Assembly: GCA_029259935.1 (NCBI GenBank)
Contig: JAJDEH010000337.1
Location: 1-8,190 of the forward strand
Length of the DNA: 8,190 bases
Reading direction: 5' to 3'
Source: Planctomycetota bacterium
GTDB taxonomy: Bacteria > Planctomycetota > Planctomycetia > Pirellulales > Pirellulaceae
The notes under the pieces are model-generated. The model was not told the origin of the DNA and did not search any database. It saw only the letters and a program-made list of their open reading frames with translations. Position 1 is the first letter of the stretch. Each line of letters starts with the position of its first letter. The translations under genes and the position numbers were made by a program. Positions 1 through 6,986 of the stretch are shown one piece after another.

Positions 1-263
1 GCCGCCCGCGACGGCGAACAAACGGGAGCCGCCGAATAGAACTGGGTAAACCGCACGCCGCGCTGGGCCAAGCGGTCCATGTGCGGCGTGATCAGGTCTT
101 TCGCGCCATAACAGTTCATGTCGACCGAGCCTTGATCGTCGGTATAGATGACGATCACATTGGGCTTTCGGTCGGCCGCGTCGAGTCCCGCCGCCCAAGC
201 AACCAGCATGCAAACGGCGGCGACAGCGGTTCGGCGAAGTGAGGTGGAGCGGGTTGCTGTCAT
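1..263 (-). CDS. Sulfatase (alkaline phosphatase superfamily), N-terminal part, cut by window edge
   Basis: I translated this from the minus strand: ATG at 263-261, then 87 open codons to the window edge. Residues 1-30 form a signal peptide (basic RSTSLRR, then a hydrophobic stretch ending AAGLDAA), so the enzyme is exported. [13 protein letters not shown] (33-45) is the sulfatase opening strand, with paired metal-binding aspartates D42 and D43. [19 protein letters not shown] (51-69) is the usual family block. PVCSPSRA (80-87) is the C-x-P-x-R signature, so C82 is the residue expected to be converted to formylglycine by a formylglycine-generating enzyme. Sulfatases of this class hydrolyse sulfate esters, often of polysaccharides; the substrate cannot be told from this fragment. 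The family is usually 450-600 residues, so most of the gene lies left of the window. No strong ribosome site precedes the ATG. It is divergent from the VirD4-like gene. Confidence 0.93.
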   Translation of the reverse strand, partial: MTATRSTSLRRTAVAAVCMLVAWAAGLDAADRKPNVIVIYTDDQGSVDMNCYGAKDLITPHMDRLAQRGVRFTQFYSAAPVCSPSRA

Positions 264-557
264 TGGATCAGGGCGAGTCAGGAGGGGCGAAAGCGTGAGC
301 CGATAATTGACGACGAGGGCATAGTCTAACTTGCCGCTGGCGACCATGGCAAATCGTCGCGAAGGTCTGGCCGTGGCCGAGAACCGGTCGCCAATTCTTG
401 GGAGACTTCTTATGCGACGAAAATCTGAAGGAAGTTCGGTTGTCTCGAAGGCCGCGCCGCGTATTATTCTCGTGTCTTGGCCGGGACGATCTCCCACAAA
501 CGCTTTTCTTTTTTTGGCGAACTCTCCTCGATCCGCACGCAGTAAAGGAAGCATCTC
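264..557. other. Divergent intergenic spacer (sulfatase / VirD4-like gene)
   Basis: This spacer of 294 bases lies between two divergent starts, so it should contain both promoters. I see no convincing -35/-10 pair on either strand and no long repeat. The short open frames across it have no recognisable domain, look compositionally random, and conflict with the well-supported GTG start at 558. A pyrimidine/T-rich tract around 501-516 lies just before the ribosome site of the plus-strand gene. Confidence 0.6.
544..551 (+). promoter_or_regulatory. Ribosome binding site setting the GTG start at 558
   Basis: AAAGGAAG lies just upstream of a GTG at 558-560, with the GGA core 8 bases from it. This supports GTG as the start rather than an ATG further inside the frame, where the conserved region would be shortened. 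Confidence 0.6.
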
Positions 558-1982
558 GTGACTCGCACCACAAAGAACCGTTCGGATTCCCCAACCACTG
601 GCTCGAACTTGTCCGCCGGCGATGCTCTGATCCTGGGCTGGCGGACAGAGACACCGCCGGGACTTGGCTTGGGCAAGAAGGCGGGCGCGGCATCCAGACG
701 CGCCGCCGATGAACCCATCCTTTATGATGGCGACGCTCATCTGTTGACCGTCGCGCCGACCGGCTCGGGAAAGGGCCGCGGCGTCATCATTCCCAACTTG
801 CTGACTTATCCGGGCCCGATCGTGGTCTTCGATCCGAAGGGCGAGAATTACATCACGACTTCTCGCCGGCGGCGCGAAATGGGCCACCAAGTCGTCAAGC
901 TGGATCCGTTCGGCGTGGTGGACGACAAGAGCGACGGGCTCAATCCGTTCGACATCTTCGACCTGGAAAACGTCGACCTCGAATCCGACTCGCAAATGCT
1001 GGCGGAATTGTTGGCCACGGGAGAATCGGGACTGAAGGAGCCGTTTTGGGATATCAACGGCCGAGCGCTGCAAAGCGGCCTGATCGCCCATGTCGCCCAA
1101 GACCGCGAAGCCGACGACCGGCACCTGAACTCGGTCCGCAAGCTGCTGATGGGTGACGACGCGGTGTACCAAATGGCCGTCGTTCTGGACACGGTCGGCA
1201 AAACGATGAACGAAATGGCCAAGGAGGAAATTGCGGCGTTCCTGCAAATGCCCGACGTGACTCGCGGCGGAGTGCTGGCGACGGCCAACTCCTATATCAA
1301 ATCGTTCCTTAGCGAAAAGGTAATGTCCACGCTGAAGCAGTCGACGTTCTCGCTGCAAGACGTCGTCGACGGCGCGCCGCTGACGATCTATCTGGTGATC
1401 CCGCCTGACAAGCTTCGCAGCCATCGCGGCGTGGTGAAGCTGTGGGTTGGAGCCTTGCTGAAGGCGATCACCAGCCGCCGCTATATCCCCCAACAACGGA
1501 CCCTGTTCATGCTCGACGAGTGCGGGCAACTGCAAAATTTTCCGCTCTTGGAAACCGTCATGACACTGTGCCGCGGCTTCGGCGTTCAATGCTGGACCTT
1601 CTGGCAAGACCTGGCTCAACTGCGGACGTGGTATCCGCAAAGCTGGAAGACGATCATGAACAATTGCGGCGTGGTGCAGACATTCGGCATCAACAACCGC
1701 GACATGGCCACGCAGTGGGGCAACTATCTGGACCACGGTCCCAACCAGCTCAAGGCCCTGCGCCCCGAAGAGCAGGTCGCCATGATCCACGGCCGCGAGG
1801 AGTTGAAGCTGCGCCGCTTTGACTATCTTCATGACGAGCCGTTCCAAGGCCTGTACGACCAGAACCGCTTCTTCGCCAAGCCTCCGCCAAAATCCAAGCC
1901 GGCCAAGGCCGCCAAGAAAGCCCCCAAGAAGAAAGAAGCCGCGACCGAAGAACCGGCACAAACGGGATGCCAATTGGCGTAG
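558..1982 (+). CDS. VirD4/TraG-like conjugative coupling-protein ATPase, soluble and orphan
   Basis: The protein has 474 residues and belongs to the type IV secretion coupling-protein family (VirD4/TraG/TraD), hexameric ATPases that bring DNA or protein substrates to a conjugation channel. Walker A is APTGSGKG (66-73) followed by [14 protein letters not shown] (91-96) is the next conserved block; Walker B is TLFMLDE (315-321); TFWQDLAQL (347-355) matches the family's sensor-like Q motif. The family usually has two N-terminal membrane helices before Walker A. Here the first 65 residues are polar with no hydrophobic segment, so the protein should be cytoplasmic unless a partner anchors it. The tail (about 441-460) is rich in Lys, Ala and Pro, suggesting nucleic-acid or partner binding. 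No relaxase, VirB or mating-pair gene is in view, so a role in conjugation is not shown. Third codon positions are strongly G/C, more so than in the TPR-CHAT gene. Family assignment is firm; the cellular role is unknown. Confidence 0.93.
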   Translation: MTRTTKNRSDSPTTGSNLSAGDALILGWRTETPPGLGLGKKAGAASRRAADEPILYDGDAHLLTVAPTGSGKGRGVIIPNLLTYPGPIVVFDPKGENYITTSRRRREMGHQVVKLDPFGVVDDKSDGLNPFDIFDLENVDLESDSQMLAELLATGESGLKEPFWDINGRALQSGLIAHVAQDREADDRHLNSVRKLLMGDDAVYQMAVVLDTVGKTMNEMAKEEIAAFLQMPDVTRGGVLATANSYIKSFLSEKVMSTLKQSTFSLQDVVDGAPLTIYLVIPPDKLRSHRGVVKLWVGALLKAITSRRYIPQQRTLFMLDECGQLQNFPLLETVMTLCRGFGVQCWTFWQDLAQLRTWYPQSWKTIMNNCGVVQTFGINNRDMATQWGNYLDHGPNQLKALRPEEQVAMIHGREELKLRRFDYLHDEPFQGLYDQNRFFAKPPPKSKPAKAAKKAPKKKEAATEEPAQTGCQLA

Positions 1983-2352
1983 CCGTATGCTTGCCTGAAA
2001 CAACGTTGGAGTCCAGGCTTGAGGCCGCCGCTTCATCGCGGAGCCTGGACTCCAACGAAGCCCCGGCAACCGCCCCCCGCAAAGCGGCGCAACGGGAAGC
2101 GTGTAACATACGAGCGATTGCCAAAGTGAGTTCGTCCGTTTCTTCATGTTCTGCCCCAAAAGAAAACACTCCAAGGAGTTACCTCAACTCCGTGTCCATC
2201 CTGCCGTGGTGAAATGAATTAAAAACGTTTGCAATTTTCAATTGTCTCAAACCGAATCGGCGCATACATCTCGCGCCCCGCGAGCGGCGTGTTTCATAGC
2301 ATGTGGCCCGCAATCCATCCGACAATTAGTGAAACACGAGACTTCCACAGTC
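1983..2352. other. Intergenic spacer with hairpins downstream of VirD4-like gene
   Basis: No recognisable gene lies here. Besides the long inverted repeat at 2004-2057 there is a small hairpin at 2175-2191 (GGAGTT, 5-base loop, AACTCC). The stretch from about 2200 to 2245 is noticeably A/T-rich compared with its surroundings. An open frame continues from about 2218 into the hypothetical gene, with a possible TTG start at 2242, but the encoded residues before 2353 look unstructured and no ribosome site is visible. Confidence 0.5.
2004..2057. repeat. Long inverted repeat (16-bp perfect stem)
   Basis: CGTTGGAGTCCAGGCT (2004-2019) is perfectly complementary to AGCCTGGACTCCAACG (2042-2057). Inside the 22-base loop an extra short stem, CCGC (2028-2031) with GCGG (2038-2041), closes a TTCATC loop. 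It starts 21 bases after the stop codon of the VirD4-like gene. No T-run follows on either side, so it is not a classic intrinsic terminator. It could protect the transcript 3' end or be a dispersed intergenic repeat. Confidence 0.85.
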
Positions 2353-2796
2353 ATGGCTGACAAGTGGGCCGCGCCCGTTTCCATTCCTGTCCTCACCCAC
2401 GAGGAGAGAGTTCAGTTCAGGGAAACTAGCCTGCCCGGCTATTCTTGGACCATCCCAAAGATGGAAGTCACCTGCTCCTTCCCTCCATTTTACGAAATCC
2501 AGTGCAACCGGTACACCGTTAGTTTCAAGAACCTGGAGCCTCGCGTCACGTTTGGATCGCACGACACAGGCCATGGTGATGGAGCAATCAATTCAGGAAG
2601 CGAGTCGGCCCGGTTTCTACCACGCGAACTGTGGAGACGTCCCAGCAGTGGCCTCTTTCAGATATCCGCCGGCGGACACACCTTGGAAAATGCTCTCTTC
2701 CGTCTGGTCAATCAACTCCTGTCGTGGAACACGTACCATCGGTCAGTTGAGTGGTTGTGGAACACCGGGTGGAATTTCCGATATCTAACGATATGA
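2353..2796 (+). CDS. Hypothetical protein, orphan, possibly a remnant
   Basis: This is an open frame of 147 codons from ATG 2353 to TGA 2794-2796. A TTG at 2242 would lengthen it to 184 residues, but the added N-terminus looks non-coding. I recognise no domain. The product has no signal peptide or membrane helix. It is rich in aromatic residues, with a Trp-rich end (SVEWLWNTGWNFRYL), and contains the phrases LPGYSWTIPK and YTVSFKNLEPRVTFG, which look like beta strands. Many codons end in C, which fits real coding sequence in this genome. There is no clear ribosome site. Its last 12 bases overlap the end of the convergent TPR-CHAT gene. It may be a real small gene or the remains of one. Confidence 0.4.
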   Translation: MADKWAAPVSIPVLTHEERVQFRETSLPGYSWTIPKMEVTCSFPPFYEIQCNRYTVSFKNLEPRVTFGSHDTGHGDGAINSGSESARFLPRELWRRPSSGLFQISAGGHTLENALFRLVNQLLSWNTYHRSVEWLWNTGWNFRYLTI

Positions 2797-5700
2797 GATG
2801 GAAAACGCTCCCCAGTATAGCGGGTGTGCTGCCTTTTTGGTTGCACGTAAAAGCGCAATCAATTCCACCTGGGCACGCTGCAATGCCAACGCTTTGTCGC
2901 GTGTTGCTCCGAGCTTTCTGAAAAACATCAGCATCAACAACGACGACTCCCGATCGAATACTGACCACGACGTGCCGATTACCGACTTGGCGCCGGACAT
3001 GTGGAATGCCTGGCGGAGCCCGGCGACACCTTCCCCATAGCGAACATCGCCCACCGCTGTCTGGCACGCGCTGAGTACCACCAATTCCGTGCCACGCAAG
3101 TCCAACTGCATGACTTCCTTGCCTGTCAGAATCCCGTCTTCAATATCAACACCCAACTCACGCAGCACCCCGATCTGATTACAACCTGCAAGGCACACAC
3201 CACAACGCAGTAGTGGGTTTCCTTTGTTCGAAACGTAATCCTCACTTGACGTCACTATTCCGAACTTCGATGGAGTCTTACGAGATTCTTGAGGCACGCT
3301 AAAATAGCCGTGTGTACTCAGATACAACAACTGTGGATTCTTGGCCTTCTTAATTTCTGCTTCCGAAGCGTCCTTGTCTACATGCACTTGTGGCTTGCTA
3401 CCGTAGTGCTTCTCGACCAAGCGGCCAGTGACCATACCCTCCAGTCGCGAACCTCGCAGTCGCTCCAATCGAGGACTCTCCAAAAAAGCCAATACCGGAT
3501 TCACGCGTTTGGCTCGTGCTAACAAATCCGCTCGCGGCGGTAGAAAATCGTAATCGGGGTCAGCGAAAATGAGGGGCGACGAAACCTCTTTGAAGATAGG
3601 GTTACGGTGAACAAGGTACCTCCCGCTGACGACATATCGAAAAATGTGCTTTTCGACCGCGTAGGTCTCGTCATCAATGAGTAGGTTTTCCCAAGGCATC
3701 AACCACAAAGGACCATCCAGGCTGATGATGAGTTGTTGCTTGTCTGCCAAGTGTTGCCTGAGCGGCTTGTACAATCGGTCCGAGAGCGCCCGTAACGGAG
3801 GCTTGATCAATCGCTCGGCAGCCACATCAGCCTCTTGAGCCAACAAAGCGGCGCTTCTATCCAAGCTCTTTCGCACTCGGTCGATCGCCGCTTCGATTTC
3901 CGATGCGAGCCCAAGATCCACGATCTCGGTTGGTTTACCAGGCTGCACAATGATGGCGTAGTAACGGGGTGCATGCACGACGCTGGCCTTCTTCTCCGGA
4001 TCGAAGTCCAACGGTTCGACACGCGTGATTTCCAACAAGACGCCGCCTTCGGGCACCCGTGCTTGGACATCCGCGACTGTCACTGGTTTCCAAGACGATT
4101 CCGTTTTCATGTACTCGCGATCCAGCTCTCGCGTAATGGCACGCTCGCGTTCCGTCAGCCTTGCGAGTTGCGGCGAGTTGTTGCGCTCGACAATGGCAGT
4201 CCCGATTTGAACGTTGAGCTCCGCAATTTTTCGCCGGATAAGACTTAGCTCACGCACCAACGACTGGCTCTTCGGATCGTTCACGCCGCGGAGCATGCGG
4301 TTCTGAATCGACATCGCTTCCACGATCCGTCCCTTGCTGTTGAGAACCCATGTGGCAATTTGGTCCTTCGAACTTTGCCCTTTGACTTGCAACGCGATCG
4401 ACATCGCGTTGTTCAAGGAATCGTTATCTCGTGCTAGGAATTTGAGTTGTTCGTTTTCGCTCAGATGCGGCAACGTTGTGATGGACCACTTTGCATAGAT
4501 TCGACGAGCGTCGATGGCAGACTCCAGACCCTTTTTCATGTCATCTGACTTGGCCAGCGCCAGTGCCAAAAAATTCTGTGAATCGGCAACTGTGGGATGC
4601 TCCGGCCCGTGAACTTTGCTGTTAGCCTCAACGCGTTTCGCGCAGATCACGGACGCCTTTTCAAACTGCCGCGAGTCGAAGTAAATGTTGCTCAATACGA
4701 CGTTCAGCTCTTCGGCGAGCGGGTGGTCGTCCCCGTGCATGCGTACGAATCTCTCCAGAAGTTCCTCGCACTCGCGGGCCGCTTCTTCGTGATTGCCGTC
4801 CACGGTCTTGGAGAAGGCGACGCTGCTCGCCGAGGCAATCGTCTTCGGATGATCCGGGCCATATACGGACCGATTCAAGCTCAAGGCAAACTGGTAATAC
4901 TGTTTCGCATGGGTGTGTTCGCCCGCTTTGTTGTAAAAGTTGCCCATACGTTGAATGGCGGCAATGGTTTGCGGATGTTTCACCGTTAGTTTTTCTTTGA
5001 AGGTACTCAACGCCAGCTTGTTGACCGCAATCGCCCTGTTGACGTCGCCCAAAGCGTAGAATAGCGACGCGAGATTGGCGCGCGTAAGTGCAACCCTGGG
5101 GTGCTCCGCACCGAGTATCTTGATTTGCAATGCGAGCGCTTCTTCTGTCTGAGTTCGAGCGTCCGCGAGATTCCCCTGGGCCTGAGAAACCGCGGCCACA
5201 TTTGCCACCAACGTCGCATAACCAAGCGACTCGGTACCATTCAATTCCTTTTCCATCTCCAGCGCTTTGAGGGTCAAACTCTGAGCCTTCTCATAGGAAC
5301 CGATATCGGAATGAACTCGGGCTGCATTGTTAAGTAGAATTGCGAGTGCCTGTCGTGTTTCCGGTAAGTGTTTTTCAGCGATCGCAATCGCCTCATCGAA
5401 ATTCTTGAACGCGCCAACATCGTCACCCAGAGCGGCTTGCGCATTCGCCAGGTTGCCAAGCATGGTTGCAGTGAATTCTGGTTTGACACGTTTCTGGCGT
5501 AAGCCTTTCACAGATTCCACAAGACAAGACAACGCCTGCTCCAATTGGCCGGCTTGTAGATAGGCAAGGCCAAGGTTTCCGAGATAGAGCAGGGAAAGTG
5601 GGTCATCCTTGCCATAAGTGGCGTTCAGTCGCTTGACGACGATGGCAGCATGCGCCGCCGCCTCCTTGAAATCGCCGACGCCCTTGCGCTGCCCTCCTAG

Positions 5701-6060
5701 AACGATGTGCTCTTCTGCTTCTTCCAGCAAGCGGTTCTTTTCGTCGCTCCACCCCGGCACTCTTTCTCGCGAAACAACCTTAATATCCGCCGCAGCGATG
5801 TAAGCCCGTTTGCTTTTGAACGGGATCATGTAAGCGTCGCCCACCTTTAAGAAAAACTGAATGGACGTGTCTTGGTACGCCGTCGCCACGGTGACTCGGT
5901 TGCCACGTTCTATTGTGTACACCGGTGTCGACTCACTCGTTACTACAAGTTGATTCTTCCCCTCCCGATCCGGAAACTCCTGGCCGTGGCCAGTTTGAGG
6001 ATAGAAAAATAGTGCAAGACAAACGAAGCAAAGGGGAGGTGTGAACTTGTCGGAATTCAT
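2785..6060 (-). CDS. Secreted TPR-CHAT domain protein (caspase-like protease fold)
   Basis: I chose the ATG at 6060, which gives 1,091 residues and starts directly at a signal peptide (NSDKF, hydrophobic CFVCLALFFY, then GHGQ). An ATG at 6081 adds seven residues; residue numbers here count from 6081. Residues 42-105 are a small beta-rich domain resembling an SH3-like module. From about 164 to 530 lie eight or nine TPR units with a period near 42 and recurrent G-x-x-HP linkers (GAEHP, GPDHP, GDDHP, GPEHP), the kinesin-light-chain-like type. A helical linker spans about 545-665. The CHAT domain runs from about 675 to the end, with LLYLSTHGYF giving His924 and LVVLSACQTAVGD giving Cys1006, the caspase-type catalytic pair. 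CHAT domains are clan CD peptidase relatives, and some in CRISPR or gasdermin systems are proven proteases. The substrate here is unknown. The signal peptide implies action outside the cytoplasm. Codon third positions are more mixed than in the VirD4-like gene. Confidence 0.93.
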   Translation of the reverse strand: MNSDKFTPPLCFVCLALFFYPQTGHGQEFPDREGKNQLVVTSESTPVYTIERGNRVTVATAYQDTSIQFFLKVGDAYMIPFKSKRAYIAAADIKVVSRERVPGWSDEKNRLLEEAEEHIVLGGQRKGVGDFKEAAAHAAIVVKRLNATYGKDDPLSLLYLGNLGLAYLQAGQLEQALSCLVESVKGLRQKRVKPEFTATMLGNLANAQAALGDDVGAFKNFDEAIAIAEKHLPETRQALAILLNNAARVHSDIGSYEKAQSLTLKALEMEKELNGTESLGYATLVANVAAVSQAQGNLADARTQTEEALALQIKILGAEHPRVALTRANLASLFYALGDVNRAIAVNKLALSTFKEKLTVKHPQTIAAIQRMGNFYNKAGEHTHAKQYYQFALSLNRSVYGPDHPKTIASASSVAFSKTVDGNHEEAARECEELLERFVRMHGDDHPLAEELNVVLSNIYFDSRQFEKASVICAKRVEANSKVHGPEHPTVADSQNFLALALAKSDDMKKGLESAIDARRIYAKWSITTLPHLSENEQLKFLARDNDSLNNAMSIALQVKGQSSKDQIATWVLNSKGRIVEAMSIQNRMLRGVNDPKSQSLVRELSLIRRKIAELNVQIGTAIVERNNSPQLARLTERERAITRELDREYMKTESSWKPVTVADVQARVPEGGVLLEITRVEPLDFDPEKKASVVHAPRYYAIIVQPGKPTEIVDLGLASEIEAAIDRVRKSLDRSAALLAQEADVAAERLIKPPLRALSDRLYKPLRQHLADKQQLIISLDGPLWLMPWENLLIDDETYAVEKHIFRYVVSGRYLVHRNPIFKEVSSPLIFADPDYDFLPPRADLLARAKRVNPVLAFLESPRLERLRGSRLEGMVTGRLVEKHYGSKPQVHVDKDASEAEIKKAKNPQLLYLSTHGYFSVPQESRKTPSKFGIVTSSEDYVSNKGNPLLRCGVCLAGCNQIGVLRELGVDIEDGILTGKEVMQLDLRGTELVVLSACQTAVGDVRYGEGVAGLRQAFHMSGAKSVIGTSWSVFDRESSLLMLMFFRKLGATRDKALALQRAQVELIALLRATKKAAHPLYWGAFSISYR

Positions 6061-6106
6061 CGTAACCCAGCCTGTTGACATTTGATGTAAGAAAGAACGC
6101 AGCGTA

Positions 6107-6132
6107 AGTATAATCGATTAACTCAGTGCCAA
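6107..6132 (-). promoter_or_regulatory. Candidate promoter of the TPR-CHAT gene
   Basis: On the minus strand TATACT (6112-6107) is a good -10 box, lying 46 bases upstream of ATG 6060. TTGGCA (6132-6127) resembles a -35 box, but the spacer is only 14 bases, shorter than the usual 16-18. The surrounding segment is A/T-rich. If used, this would give the TPR-CHAT gene its own transcript. Confidence 0.3.
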
Positions 6133-6189
6133 CACTTACATTCAATGCTGTTACCTAGGTGACGGCTTGGCGGGTGTGGGAATTGCGCC

Positions 6190-6732
6190 TTACCTGTATG
6201 GAAGTCTGGCGTTGGTTACGGTCACCTTGGTCTCGGAAACTTCATCAGGATCAACCGCGAGTCGGCAGGACAAGCGGAGGCGTAAATCGGAATGTGGCTG
6301 GGACGTGACGCTTTCCGAAACATTGTCCAGGTCAAGGCGATCCCCGTTGGCGTTCTTGAATTCCACGAGAAACTCAAAATCTTCCCAGCGGTGATCGGTG
6401 CCGTTCTTGAGTACGCAATAGACCCACGCCTGTCGTTCATCGCGGTGAACGACGATCACGTTGTCTTTTTCGCTCGGCTTATCGTATTTGAGCCGTGCCT
6501 CGGTGACCGTCAGACGATGTTTCACATCCTTGAACTGCACTTCGGGCGGATCGGAGTCGGTACTGTATGCCCAGAGTGGGATGATCACCGGCAGGATAAT
6601 TAGGAGCGGTAGTGCCGCGGACAGCGTGAAGAGCCACGGGATCCACCGAGACTGAAATGCTTGGCAATGAGGGCACTTCTTCGCCGTGACATTGATCTTC
6701 ACACAACAGCTTCGGCAGGATTTGGTACTCAT
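6190..6732 (-). CDS. Zinc-ribbon, single-pass membrane protein
   Basis: The protein has 180 residues. The N-terminus carries two cysteine knuckles, CRSC (C6, C9) and CPHC (C20, C23), which together form a short zinc-ribbon of the type often found at the cytoplasmic N-terminus of bacterial membrane proteins. Residues about 31-55 (WIPWLFTLSAALPLLIILPV and on) form one membrane helix. Residues 60-180 are a polar, beta-rich domain probably outside the membrane, with two further Cys (106, 156) that could pair. The start is ATG 6732, preceded closely by GGAAG. The C-terminal domain contains phrases such as RQAWVYCVLKNGTDHRWEDFEFLVEF, reminiscent of small immunoglobulin-like folds that handle intramolecular contacts; I cannot name a family. 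It lies between the HEAT-repeat and TPR-CHAT genes on the same strand, with 129 bases to the TPR-CHAT start. Function unknown. Confidence 0.8.
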   Translation of the reverse strand: MSTKSCRSCCVKINVTAKKCPHCQAFQSRWIPWLFTLSAALPLLIILPVIIPLWAYSTDSDPPEVQFKDVKHRLTVTEARLKYDKPSEKDNVIVVHRDERQAWVYCVLKNGTDHRWEDFEFLVEFKNANGDRLDLDNVSESVTSQPHSDLRLRLSCRLAVDPDEVSETKVTVTNARLPYR

Positions 6733-6782
6733 GGCTTCCGTAACATCTCAATAGCTCGGCGCGATGCCCCTCGGAACTACCG

Positions 6783-6811
6783 AGCGTATCCTAGTCCGCC
6801 CTGGCTGCCAA
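6783..6811 (-). promoter_or_regulatory. Candidate promoter of the zinc-ribbon gene
   Basis: On the minus strand TTGGCA (6811-6806) and TACGCT (6788-6783) are separated by 17 bases, the preferred spacing, about 50 bases upstream of ATG 6732. The -35 box is one base off consensus and the -10 box is weak. A small hairpin, CTCGG-TAGTT-CCGAG (6784-6770), overlaps the expected transcription start. Confidence 0.3.
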
Positions 6812-6962
6812 TCCAGGAAACCCCCACTTCCCGGTCGCGTCTTGAGGTCAGTGCTCGTGAGTTCTGCTCATGTCTCGTTGGGGAGCGTGCTCTGACCGCT
6901 CGTCCATCCTTGCATGGCAGCCCCGAATCGCCGTCAGCATGTCCGCGTTCTCGCAGGGCTTT

Positions 6963-6986
6963 CCGTCATTCCCGCGCAGGCGGGAA
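6963..6986. repeat. REP-like palindrome at the end of the HEAT-repeat gene
   Basis: TTCCCGC (6969-6975) and GCGGGAA (6980-6986) form a perfect 7-bp stem with a GCAG loop, preceded by CCGTCA. Read on the minus strand this is the word TTCCCGCCTGCGCGGGAATGACGG, a dispersed palindromic repeat type met in many bacterial genomes, whose spurious translations read like RLRGNDG. It overlaps the last codons and stop of the HEAT-repeat gene. Without a T-run it is not an obvious terminator. Confidence 0.7.

Noticed and set aside
848..1288. Minus-strand frame of 146 codons inside the VirD4-like gene
   Set aside because: Its Ser-rich random-looking product is antisense to conserved VirD4 motifs.
1750..2169. 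Minus-strand open frame of 139 codons crossing the end of the VirD4-like gene
   Set aside because: It is antisense to a well-supported gene, has no domain, and runs through the inverted repeat at 2004-2057.
1967..2212. Plus-strand frame of 81 codons after the VirD4-like gene
   Set aside because: It begins inside the upstream gene, is largely encoded by the inverted repeat and lacks a ribosome site or recognisable domain.
2785..6081. CRISPR-linked Craspase (Csx29-type) identity for the TPR-CHAT protein
   Set aside because: No CRISPR array or Cas7-11-like gene is in the window, and a signal peptide does not fit a cytoplasmic Cas partner.
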